A stretch of 64,000 nt of DNA from Coturnix japonica (taxonomy: Eukaryota; Chordata; Aves; Galliformes; Phasianidae): assembly GCF_001577835.2 (NCBI RefSeq), contig NC_029529.1:5148157-5212156 (forward strand), in the 5' to 3' direction. Each line of letters starts with the position of its first letter. Within the stretch, counting starts at the first letter, position 1. The translations under genes and the position numbers were made by a program. The notes beneath the pieces were generated by a model that did no database searches, was not told where the DNA came from, and saw only the letters and a list, made by a program, of their open reading frames with translations. This document shows positions 10,801 to 22,800 of this stretch, piece by piece.

Positions 10801-13800
10801 ACTGTCGTGGGCAGGGGACATCACTCTCCCTCCTCTCCCATTTGCTGCTCCCCAGCCCAAAGCCCATCTGAGAGATTCCATTCCCCTTAGCTAGGAACAG
10901 GTGAAGCTTTGCATGGATTTTGTGGAGAGCCCTGAAGACTCCCCTGTGTCCCATGTAACTCGTTCTGCCCAGGTTTGGGCTTGGCCAGCAGCTCCCCTTG
11001 GGAAGGCATTGGTGGTGTTGGGTAAGAACGGGTTTCCAAGTGAGGTCACTGGCAGAGGCAGGGATCTCAGTGGATTAGGAACCTGACTTCAAAGGCTTCT
11101 GCTCTCCTTTTACAGTTGAAAGAACTTGTTTTATGAATAGGTCATGCCTGGTTTTAATTAGCTTGTTTTTGTATTTGGGATGTCTTATTAACAACTCAGT
11201 CACATGTGCTTTTATTTTTTTCCCACCGTAGCAACATGATGAGGAAGGGAGGTGGGGATCCCTCTGCTTCCTCATAGCAAAGGCTTAGACTCATTTGCAG
11301 ACGACTGCAAAAATGCTTTAGCATTGAGAAAGCCCAGGTTATGAAATGTCTTCTCCAGGGCTGAGCCTTCACATCTGAGCTCTGGGGCTCTGCTTCTTGT
11401 TCATCCCTGGAAGTGCCAGAGGCTGTGGGTGGTGCCCTGTACAGCCTGATGTGGTGGGAGGCAGCCAGCTCATGGCAGGGGTTGGGGCTGGGGGGGCTCT
11501 TCCAACCAACCATGCAATGGTTCTGTGATCTTTAAGGACTTCATTCAACCCAAATATTCCATGGTTCTATGATCTTTAAGGTCCCTTCCAACCCAACCAT
11601 TCTATGGTTCTGTGGCTATTGCACAGGGAGGAGATGGCTGTGGGCCCTTGATTGGGTCTTTTCTGCATTGTAGCTGAAGCTTGCAGTATGGAGATGTCTT
11701 AGTTGTCCAAGCAGCCCTACAGGAGGACATGTCTGTGATATCAGGCTGTAGCAGGGTCCCATTTGAGGGTCAAAGGCATCTCTGAAAGAAGAGCTGCTGC
11801 TGGAGGTTTTGGCATAATTACTGCTGGGTTGGTTCCACTTCAGCAGGACTTATTGGGGTGAATTTCCCCTTGGTGCTCCTGTGGGCTCTACTAGAGACAT
11901 GGCCAGGCCTGAGTGCCACCAAGGACGTGTAGCATCTCCCTTGGGGTGCTGGAAGGGACAGTGGTGGAAAAGCTGGTATAAATATCATGGAACAGGCACT
12001 GAAGTGGGGCCCTCGAGCTATTGGTGCAAATGATCTTCTGGTTGGTTGATTTGTGATTTAGTCAGTGTTATGCCTAACTGTGTGGGCTCACCTGGGACAT
12101 GCATGGCTGCACCAGGTAGGAGAACCCAAAGGTGCTGGATGCCAGGATGGGCACCAGGTGCCCATCTCCAGTACTCTGCAGGAAGAGCCCGCATTGCTCC
12201 CGAAGGCTGTGGCACCGTACAGCCGTACTCCTTGTCTCCATGCAGACTGACCTGTACTCAGGGGCTCTGTTTGTACAAGTCTGCTTGGGCTGGGACCTCT
12301 ACCTCTCCACCGTCCTGATGCTGCTGGTGACTGGGCTCTACACCATTGCAGGTAGGCTGACCTTCCTCTGGCTTCTTTGGTTGAACCACACCACTTACGC
12401 TCCTGTTTTACTCTTTTTTGTGTGTTCTTTGGGGCTGATACTTCTCCAGACTCAGCTCATGGGGCGGCTGTTCAATGCGCCACCCAGCACTTGCTGTGCA
12501 TCCTTCTGAGCCTCAGCTTGAGCAGTGACTGGGGTGTGAGCTCTCCTTTGTCATTACAACTCTGCTTTTGTAATCACTTGCTCCTCCTCTGTCTCATAGC
12601 TAAATGCTTTCTTGTGTGTGCACCTATTTGTAATCAGCTCTAATCAGCGCTTCTCCTATTACAGAACCATTACTGAGGCAGCTAAAATCTGAGAGTCCTT
12701 TGCCTAACCCGTTTCCCACCTGCTCTGCCTGCAGTGCAACTTGCTGCCGTTCCCCTGCTCAGCTGCAGGGAACTCCTCCTGCGCGTGTTCCCACGTTGGG
12801 ACCGTTTCTGTGCAGCTCCAGTTGGTGCCTTTCCTTTGTGATTTGGGGATATGATGAATTGGAGATGGAAATGAGGAGCCCCTGGCTTGTAGTCCCACTC
12901 TTGCACTGCAGAACCAATGACCCTTTCCAGGATTTAATTCCAGCTTTTATTTAAGCTGAGACATTTCCTTCCCCAATAGCTCCAGTGGAGATGCCCAGCA
13001 GTAAATCCTCACCCAATATCTCTTCCCAGCCACCAGAATGGGAAAATGATATAATTATATCCAAAATGTGGTGGGTTTTACAAGGCTCTGGTTGTGAGCA
13101 AATCTCAGCCCCTCTGGGGCTGTATAACCTGTGGGTGCTCACAGTGCTTTGCTCTTTGCAGGGGGGCTGGCAGCCGTCATCTACACCGATGCTCTGCAGA
13201 CAGTCATCATGGTCCTGGGAGCCATCATGCTGGCAGTGAGAGGTAGGAGCTGGGAGGACTTCTGTGCCCCATCTGCCCTGCTTGGGCAGTCCCAGATAAA
13301 TAAAAAGACTCGGCCTGAGCAGTTTGGTGGCCAAACAGCGGCAGTTACTTAAGGGAAGTCTGTGGTCTACCTGTGTCCCCTTGCTGCTGTGTTTCCCTTC
13401 TGTGCCATTCCCTGTGGATTTGCCATCCTGCTGGTTCTCTTTGTGGCTTTCTCCAGTGCTGGTGACTTCTTGGCTGTCCTCAGGTCCCCACAGTCCAAGT
13501 GCTCGTTGGAGTGTTTGGCTGATGCTTGGGCATCACTTCTCAGCTGGGCACAGCTTAGGTCCCAAGGTTGGTGTTTGGGGAGGGGGACGCCCAGATGAAA
13601 GAGGCCATCCAGGTGTCCTGCAGAAGGAAAGCAGTGGGGCAGGTCTGTAGCAAGATGCATGTGCAAACAAGTGAAAGGACAGGCAGTTCAGGCTTCACTT
13701 TACAGAAGGGAGGAAAGAGAAGGAAGGTCCTCCCCTACTGAGGGAGGTATCAGTAACAATAGATACCCCAGCAGAAGAGAGGACCTGTGCCAGGCAGAGG

Positions 13801-16800
13801 AGCTGCCCCAGCTGCTCCACACCGCAGCCCACACGTCAGACCAGGTGCTTGGGTATCACTGATCGTTGTCTGAAGTACTAATTGCCCACAGGTCCTCTGA
13901 GGCTTTCCCTTATGCTCTTGGGTGGTAGTAAGAGGGCAGCAAGGCATGGCTGGAAAATGCCCAGCGGCAGCAGCATGGCTAAGCTGTCTCCAGACGTGCT
14001 AACCCGCTCAGCAAGGTGTGTGCAGGGAGGTGGTGGTGTTGGGAGAGTGGCTGATCCAGGGGATCAAAAGGAGCCTGCTGGCTGTGCAGCTGCTGCTCAG
14101 TCTTGGCAGAGCCTGCAGGCTCACATCCTCCAAGGGCCGCCACCTCCAGCAGATCCATTGGGCTCAGCTCATCAAGGATGCTCTCCATGGTTTTGCCCTT
14201 TTTATACTTTTAGACTGTGGCAACCACAGCAATGCAGGTGTTGCTCATCTGCCAGCCTGTGACTGCTCTACCCGTGGAAGGCAGAAAGGGGTGTGTGGAT
14301 GCTATTGATCGCACCTGGCGGAAGATGAGTATGCACAAAGAGATTATGTATGATGAAGCCCAAAGGACTGCTGGGGCTGTTTGGCAGTGACTCAACACCA
14401 GCACTATCATGCAACCCTTGCAGTGTCCCCTTGGTACTGAGCACAAGGACACTGCACACATTAGTGGGACTTTGCTCCTAGGGGTGGGACATAGTTCCCA
14501 TTGGAGGAGCATTACTCCCACTGCAGCCCTACATCTGCAGGCTGGTTCCTTGCTGCCCTGCCTTCCTTTTCCGTGTGAGCAGGCGTAGGTGTTGCGACTT
14601 GTCGGCTGACACCTTTGGAAAGGGAGCAGGTCCGCACCCCCAGGCGCGAATCTCTGCTTTCAGCACTCAGTCTCTGCCTCTGGAGAGCTTTTGTTGGTGC
14701 CCAACGCCCATGCAAAGCTTGGGAGTAGCTGGTGCCCGGATAAACCACGCGCTGGAGAGGAGCCAGCACTGCTTTCATAAGAGCAGGAGGGGGTTGTGAA
14801 TGCGCACTTCCCATGTGATACTGGGGAGCGCTTTGCAAAGGGAGTAATGGGGTGTGATGTCCCAAAAGACTCAGGGCAGGAGGACAGGACCAGAGCTTAT
14901 GGGTTGGTGCTGAAAGTGGCCACTTTGCAGGGAGGGTGTCATCCTGGAAGGCTGTATGGGGAATGAGTATTTGCAGGAGGCAAATGGGTATTGTCCATGA
15001 CTGGGAAGGATGCATGGAGTGGAGGGTATCACCTCTGGATGCTCTGGGTCTCACTTTGAGCCTGATTTGTTTTGCTGTTTTGCAAAGTGTTCCTCTTCCC
15101 TGCACCTTAAACTGCATCTGAGAAGGAGGGAGAACCTTGTTTTGGCAGGAGCAGCCCCTGCTTGGTGCTGGGACCTTCTCCAGCCCTCAGTGAAACCCTT
15201 TCCTCACTGTGGGTAGCTGAATGATCCTCATCCACAAGCCCAATTAGGGTCCCCAAAAGCTCTCATAAAAACAATGCCTCTGATTCCCCAGGACTCCCAA
15301 ATTCTGCTGTTAGCATGGAACATCTGCAAGCAGGGTTCATCCAGAGCCCCCCTGAAATAGGGAGTTGGTGTTGGGGCTGAAGCAGAGCCTGGGGCTGTCT
15401 GGGTAGGATGGGATCCAAGGCAGCTGTGCAGGGCTCGGAGCTGCACATGCTGGGTCTTGCTCATGGCACGTCACCCTCAGCAGGAGGAGGATCCCAATTC
15501 CTGGGAAAAGCACAGTGAAGAGGGGCAATTTGTTGGGAATTTTGGCTGGAGGCTCATTAAGGATGGAGCTGTGCAAGGGGAATGCTCACAGGGGTAGAAA
15601 ATGCTTCTGTGTTGGGTGGATACCAGCACCGAGGCACCCTGGGCTACAGTGAGTCAAGTCAAAGGTACCTAATCTTCAATTTTAATAGTTGTAGGTGCGT
15701 TTCCCATGCTCTAGGAGCAGGGAGCTTTAATAACAGCTTGCTTTTACAGTACAAAGTCAAAAGAGGCGTGGGTCCCTTTTGTCCCAGACGTTGGTCACCC
15801 TCCCGAGGGAGGGCTGCAATGGGACATGCTGTGCAAAATGGTGATAGAAGAGTCTCTTAAATAACTAAAATAAAATATAATCACACCCATGAGCCTCCCT
15901 CTGCAGGAAGGGGGTCAAGGAGGGGGCAGCAGTTCTCAGTAACGAGTTCTCAAGTGTTTTTCTGGCTGATCCTGGAAGCAACCAGATGGCTTCCAACCAG
16001 CCTCCTCCAATGATGCCTTCCAGCTTTTGATGCCATCGGAGGTTACTCCAACCTGGAAGAGGCCTATCTAAAAGCCGTGCCATCCAAGATTGTTCCCAAC
16101 ACAACCTGCCACCTGCCCAGAGCGGATGCCATGCACCTCTTCCGAGACCCAATCTCTGGAGATCTGCCCTGGACAGGGATGACTTTTGGGCTGTCCATCA
16201 TGGCCACGTGGTACTGGTGCACTGACCAGGTAAATGTAAACAAGATTCCCCTGCCCCGCATGGCAGAGCATCACCTGCAGTCCATCCACCTGCATCCACC
16301 CCTACTGCTCCTTCTGGCTGGTGGGCTCGGGGGGCTTCTTTTTGGAATCAGTAGCACCTGGAGCTGCCGTGACCTTGTTCTTGAGGTGCTTGGACTGGGA
16401 CAGTTTGGAGAGTGGGATGCCGAGCGGTGTCCTCATCTCCTCAGCTGCCTTCTGGCTCTCAGGCAGGGAGCTCAGAGCTTTGCTCACTGCCCTGGGCTTG
16501 CTGGGGCTGAAGGCTTTGCCCTGCCAGTAGGGCTGGCTGCCTGCAATGGTCTTTTTGGGCTCGCTGCTGTCCCTTCGGTGCTTGCTGGCCCCGGGGTTTT
16601 TCTCGCATGGTGGGGAGCAGGAGGGCTCCTTGCCTTGCTCCCTGCCTGTGAGGTTCCTGGGGCGGTAGCGGTAGATGTGTGTCCCCTGTTTGTTAAAGAG
16701 CAGAAAAAGAGCAAAATACGACCCATGGTTGTCATAAGGATGCTGTTCCCCTATACACTCGTAGTCTTTATGTACAAGTCCCTCAGCTGCTTGGTGCAAC

Positions 16801-19800
16801 CCTGTGCCCAAATGCTTTCACTGCGCTGCTCACCCTCTGAATGAAAACTCTCCTCCTGGTTTAGGGTTGCAGGTTGCCCAGTGTGTGGAGGTGCAGGTCC
16901 CTGTGGGATGGGGCTCATAGTGGTTATGGGTCTCCAGGGGTTCCACTGCCTGCTGCAAGGGCATAACCCAAACCACTCAGTGAACTGGAGAGAAACCCAA
17001 CATGTGCTGTGGACACGCGTGTGGCTTTGTGGTGGGGTCCTACACCCAACAGCGCCAGCATTTAGGATGCTGAGGATGCAGTCAGCAGGGGGAAGGCTGA
17101 CATTGGGGGACTATTGGTGACTCAGCCATGTCCCTGTCTCTCTGCAGGTCATCGTGCAGCGGTCACTCTCTGCAAGGAACCTGAGCCATGCCAAAGCTGG
17201 CTCCATCCTGGCCAGCTACCTGAAGATGCTGCCCCTGTTTGTCATCATCATGCCCGGGATGATCAGCAGGGTCCTGTTCCCAGGTAAGGGCAGGCGTTTG
17301 GCTGGGCACCAAGCAGAAGCCACTGCGACTGGGTGCACGAGAGATGGGACCCAAAATAAAAACATGTAGTGGCACTGATGGTGGGAGATACCTACACTGT
17401 TCAGGATGGGAGGACAAATAGCAGTTGGCAGCTGTGGAAAACTGCAGATTTCCCAAGAAAAGATGGATGGGCCATCTTCCTCATGCTGTTGCTGCTCTCC
17501 AACCGCAGATGAGAGGTTTCTACAGAGCTAACCAAGGATGGCTCTGTTTAGTGTTATTACACATAGGAGAAACTATTCCCTGCACGTTTCCATCAGCTGA
17601 GCACTGGCTTTCCTGGTTCTGGCAGCACCTCAATTATCTCTCACAGAAAGGCCCAGACAAGTTATTGCAGGAACATGAAGGTACCTGAATGCTTTGAGCA
17701 GCGCAGTGAGGGCTTGAATGCTGGAGCAAAGCCCTGGGCAGGGAGCGGCGGGTGGACTCTGGACTAATACCCTCAATTCCTTGTAAGCACAGATTAGATG
17801 GACTTGGCTGCTCAGCTGGGGTCACCCCCAGTGGCATCAGTGACATGAGCAGCAGGGCTGTCCCCCTGCCTGCTTCATGGAGCCCAGGCTCCTGTGAGTG
17901 CTGCTGACAGCATTGCTTGCCTGCGGCAGCTGCCAGCCCTGCTGCTCCACCTCATTATGTGTCCGTGCGCTTTGCTTTGATGCTAATCAAAGTGCAAGGA
18001 GCTAGAAAACAAGGTAGAGAGGGATACGCCTACATGCATAGTCTGTCCCACAGAGTGGTGCCACCACTGTTGGGTGATGGGATAGAGCTCTGGGCACAGC
18101 CCCATGCCATGTGTTGGTCTTTAATTCCAAAAAGCCTTCCTTTTATCCATCTCTTCCCTGTGCACTCTTGGCTAGCTATCGCATGCCCTCTGGACACCAG
18201 CACCTCCTGGTTGTCTCCTCCAACTGCTGTGGTGGTAAAAGGGGAGATTTAGATTGGATATAAGAAAAATGCAATGACCAGGGAAGTGGTGGAGTCACCA
18301 TCCTTGGAGGTTGTTCCAGAACTATGGATATGTGGCACCTAGAAACATGGTTAGTGGGCATGGTAATTGGGTTGGGGTTGGTGACCTGAGAGCTCTTTTC
18401 TAACCTTAATGGTTCTATGATTCTATTTAGGCACATGCTTTGGTGGGCATGATGGGGGTGGGGGTGGGTTGACAGTTGGATTTGGTGGTCAATGATCTTA
18501 TGGTTCTGTGACCCAATGAGATGAGGCTAGACTAGGATATTTAGTGTGGAGAAGCTCGCAGATGGCCTACCTGTGTGGCACTGGTGGGGTAGGAACCGTT
18601 GCTGTCCAAGATGGTGCGGGGCAGCACACACCTGATCTCCACAGCATTACTCCTCCTCTTGGCCATGTCCTCCAGGCGGACGTGCTTGAGGGATGGGAGG
18701 CTCCCCAGGGGGCTGAGGAAGGTTCCTCGACTGATGTGGGGGTCGCTGAGCTTCCTCTGGATGGGCACAAACTCCCCATTGTGAGTGACATCTGAGTTGG
18801 TTCGCCGCAGCGGCCCGTAGCGTTCCCTGACCTCAAAGTACTCATCTGAAATGGAGGAGGCATTGGAGCGGCGGTAGCTGTGGTCAGCAGAGCTGCTGGA
18901 GCAGCTCTCCTGGTCACTGAGAGTGATATACTCCTCCTCTTCCTCCTCCTCCTCCTCTCCCAGCCCATTGTGGGCACAGGGAGGCCCCTTGTCCTCCTGT
19001 GTCTCCACCGCTGGGAGGTGGCAGCTCTCTGGTGAAGCTCTGTTGGGGTTCTCCTTTGGTTCCTGCCTTGAATCTACATGGTCAGCCAGCAGTGGCTGCA
19101 TGTCACCCTCTGGGGCACTGCTGCTGTGACATGGTGTGCTGGCTTTGGTTGCAAGGCCACCAACGGGAACAGTCCTTGGCTTTGGAACTGGGGGCTTGGC
19201 TTCCTCAGGTGTCTCCTCAGGCGGCTTCAAGTGGTGGCTCAGTGGTTGAGTGGCTGATGTTCCCATTTGCTTTGTCACCCAACCACTGCTTTCAATGGGG
19301 CTGGTGGCTGGTGCCACAGGAGCTTCCGTGTGGACCTGTGGGGTCTGCCTCTGGCAGAGGGACACTGGAGGTGGTGGCTCTTGGGTTGAGATCTTCTTGG
19401 CTTCCAGCTCCCTGTTCTTCAGCATCTGCCGGTGCTGGGCACTGGCCTGGGAGACGTCGCAGACTTTGATGCGGTTCATTTGTGAGAGCTTCACATTCTT
19501 TATCTTGGGGTCAATGATATTGATGTAGCCCAAGACTTCACTCCCAGGTTCTGGGTCGGGCTCAACCCAGGTGGGCAAGTAGTCAAACATGTTGGCTTTC
19601 TCCAGGTTCAGGAGGCCGGGGTGGATGAGCAGGGAGAGATCTGCAGCCTCGCCATGCCTGTCTCCTCCTTGGCCCTCGTGCAGCCCTTTGCCTTTGTTTT
19701 CCACCTTCTGTGTTTTGTCCTGGTTCTCAGATGAAGTCTTGCTGATCTGCTCTGCACTCTTGGCCTTCACCAGGGCATATTTGGGGTTTATCAGCTTCTT

Positions 19801-22800
19801 CACCATGGCATTGGCAGGGGTCACTGGGACAACAGAGGGCAGCGTTACAGGCTCGGGTTCAGGCTCCGCACCCATAGAGATGGACTTGAGGCTGACCCCC
19901 TTGGACATGAGGTACAGCTCCTGGAACTGCTTGTCAAACGCCTCCACCACTTGGCCTGAGAGCACCGTGATGACGTTCCGATCCGTCCTTGCTGCAGACC
20001 AAGTGAAGCTGGAATGGAAACGTGTTGGAAGCTGAGAGGTTGCTGGTACATGACACACCTCCTTGCCAACCCTATTAACCAGGGGGGTTAATAGTGCTAG
20101 TGAGAACATGATCTTGCTATAAAAATTAACAATGATGGTATTAATTAGAAGCTCTAATCCCAAATGAGAATGAAGGCTTAGAGTCAGGAATTTGAATTAA
20201 AAGAATTCTTTTTAGTGTGGGTAAGCTAGTTCTTCATTTTAGTGTTGGCTGCTTCTCCTTTCCCAGTTTAGGTTAGTTAAGAAAAGGGACTTGTAAACAA
20301 GTGTGTTTTTTGTTGTGGCCAGAATACAGGAAATGTTCAATTTTCATGTTTATGAAATGTGTCTTTTAGAGCTGAAAACATCATCTCTTTCAACTCAAAC
20401 TAGTTTTCATTTGGACAAATTGGATAACGCTTGGGATTGTAAATGTTTAACAGGGAAATCTGAGGTCAGTGTAGAGCTGGGGCTGGCTGGGCCTCAGAAT
20501 TCCTGTTGTTCCCAGTGCGTGGTGTTGTGCATTGACATCATCGTGTCCCACCACTGCCCCAGTCCTGACCGTGGGGTGGCCTTAGGATGAACTTAGGCTT
20601 CCCTTGTGACGTGGTCCTCTAAGTTAGGAGCTGGGGAGCAAGGCTGGGACAGGGACCATGAAGGTCCTTTGACATCAGCTCTATGGGACAGGCGAGAGAG
20701 GACACCACTGTTACCTGTAGGATCCACACATGGCCCGGTCTCCATCCACAAACATGAACTTCTGGGCCAAAGCCCCTTTGAACTTGGTGGCAGAGCGTGT
20801 GAAGAACTCTGTCCCTCCCGTGCTGCGGACTCGGAGGTTCTGCAAAGCAAAGGTGAGGAGCCGTGAGCAGATGAGACCAGGACGGATGTCCTCACACTGC
20901 CACCTCCCCACTGTGCCTCTGCCCCACTTGGAGTTGGCTCCAGCCCCGCACCAAGCCACGAAGTGCTGACGTTCAGAGCCCTGTGGCTGATTCCCAACCC
21001 CAGCGAGCAGTGGGCAACTCTCCTCGCAGTTTGCTCACAGGAGACCTCAGCGATGAGGAGATAAAATAACTTGCCCAGGGCTGCGCAGTGAACCACAGAC
21101 CTGGCGCCAAGAATTTCCTGCTTTCCCCACGGTGTCCAACAGCATTTTCTACCTCTTGAACTCACTCTGCCCGCAATCACGGGTAAACAGCGTGTGATCC
21201 TGCTGCCAAAAGCTTTCTATCTCCTATGATCTATGTGAAGGGCACCATGCAGGAGGCAATTCTTCTCCTACCCCCTGGGAGATGTACCGGTGGTTTTTAG
21301 GGCACAGTGCTGACCTCAGCACAGCGCATGTAGGTCCAATGTCAGTGATCTTCCCTTGGGTCTGCTCTGCTCCTAAACCTGAGCATCTCACCCTGGGTTT
21401 TAAGAGTGGGTGAGGAAAAGCAATGGGGCAGCACTGGAAAAGGAGCTGTGGGGACATGGGTCCAGGTCCAATAGAGTGGACTCCCTTGGAAATGGGGATT
21501 AAGTACTTTTATATGAGAGCATTCTCATTCCTCCTGTTCTGCTGGGATGGTGGTAATGCTCTTGCTAAAGGCACTGCGTCATTGTTAGGTTGCGCCCTTC
21601 ATTTCTTTGTTTGAAGCTCCTCACCAGGTTTCAAGGCAAGTTTTATGTGCTGACTGGAGAAGTTTGGGGTATTTTTTGTGCATTTGATTTTTTTTCTTTT
21701 GGAGCTTTGGTATTTTTGCTTAGTGCTGAGAATCTGGTGCCTGGCTGCAGGCAGCTGGTGGCGTTTGAACCACTATAAGCATAGGACTGAACTGGGATTG
21801 TTCAGTCTGCGAGGAGATTGTATTAAGGTGGGGACCAGCTTATTCTCCCAGATAACAGTGATAGAACAAAAGGTGATGGCTTTAAATTGTATTGGGAGAG
21901 GCTCAGGTTGTATATTAGGATGAATTTATTCTCCCAAAGAGTGGTCCAGGCACGGACACTGCTCTCCAGGGAGTGTTGGGTCACCATCCTTGGAGATATT
22001 CCAGAGATATGGAGATGTGGTGCTGAGGGACGTGGTCAGAGGGCATGGTGGGATGGGGTGGTGGGATTGTGCTTGGAGATTATGGAGGTTTTTTCCAACC
22101 TGAATGGTTCTATGGAGTCTATGCTTGGTGTGGGGATGGATACAGGAGGGTCACATCAGGGTGATGTCCCCATGCATGGCAACCCCATGGCACTGCCCTC
22201 TCACTCTCAGCCCAATCTGCACACAGGCAAGAAACAGCCTGCGTTTTTCTTGGGTAACACCCAGGGAAACAAAGCTCCTGGCAGCAGGTTGCCGGCTGCC
22301 TCAGCCTTCCCCTTGCCACAGTTGGGTAAGATCTGTTTATTTAATCTCTTCCAAAATGAGTGTGGAGTGAGCGTGTGCCTGGCTGCCGAGCCAGAGAGCA
22401 GCTCAGAGCGGGGCTGAATCACACCCCAAGCACTCACCCTTGCTCAATGCAGGACGGCCTTGCCCAAGCCGCCTCACTAATTGCACAGCGCAGAAGGCAC
22501 CGAGATAACGATGTTCGTTTCGTTAGCATCTCCTGGCTTACGCAGCAGCTCCCAGCCACTGCCCTAGTTTCCTCACTGCCTCCTGCCCTGCTGAATACCA
22601 TCCCAGCAATCTGCTTGTGACAAGCAATATGTGGCAAATCACCACTTCCAGAGTTTTGCCGAGCTCTGCAGATGTTCTCCTGCTTTTCTGGTCCTGCCAG
22701 CAGGCAGCCAATGCCTGAGAGTGTGGTGTGTGTCAGCGCTGGCTTTTCTGGTCTGGGAGCAGAGCCCTCTCCGGGCTGCAGGTAACTGCATAGGGAAGCT

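Larger units (their letters stand above)
9804..12245 (+). other. SLC5A10 intron 5 with a CpG-rich patch
   Basis: No exon is visible. The intron contains a CpG-dense stretch at about 10010-10265, listed separately, and a CR1 tail near 11475-11613. The rest is ordinary intron. Confidence 0.55.

Noticed and set aside
14512-15117. 201-codon - strand frame
   Set aside because: It is in GC-rich intron, has no recognised domain and does not connect to FAM83G in any phase.
16077-16844. 255-codon + strand frame
   Set aside because: It is SLC5A10 exon 8 read through its donor into the complement of FAM83G exon 5; the splice site and family alignment end the exon at 16229.
18999-19469. 156-codon + strand frame, with others over 18.5-20 kb
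   Set aside because: These are antisense shadows of the large FAM83G exon 4.
21780-22417. 176-codon frame at 21.9-22.4 kb
   Set aside because: It overlaps a CR1 3' end, and its peptide text is typical of translated CR1 tails.
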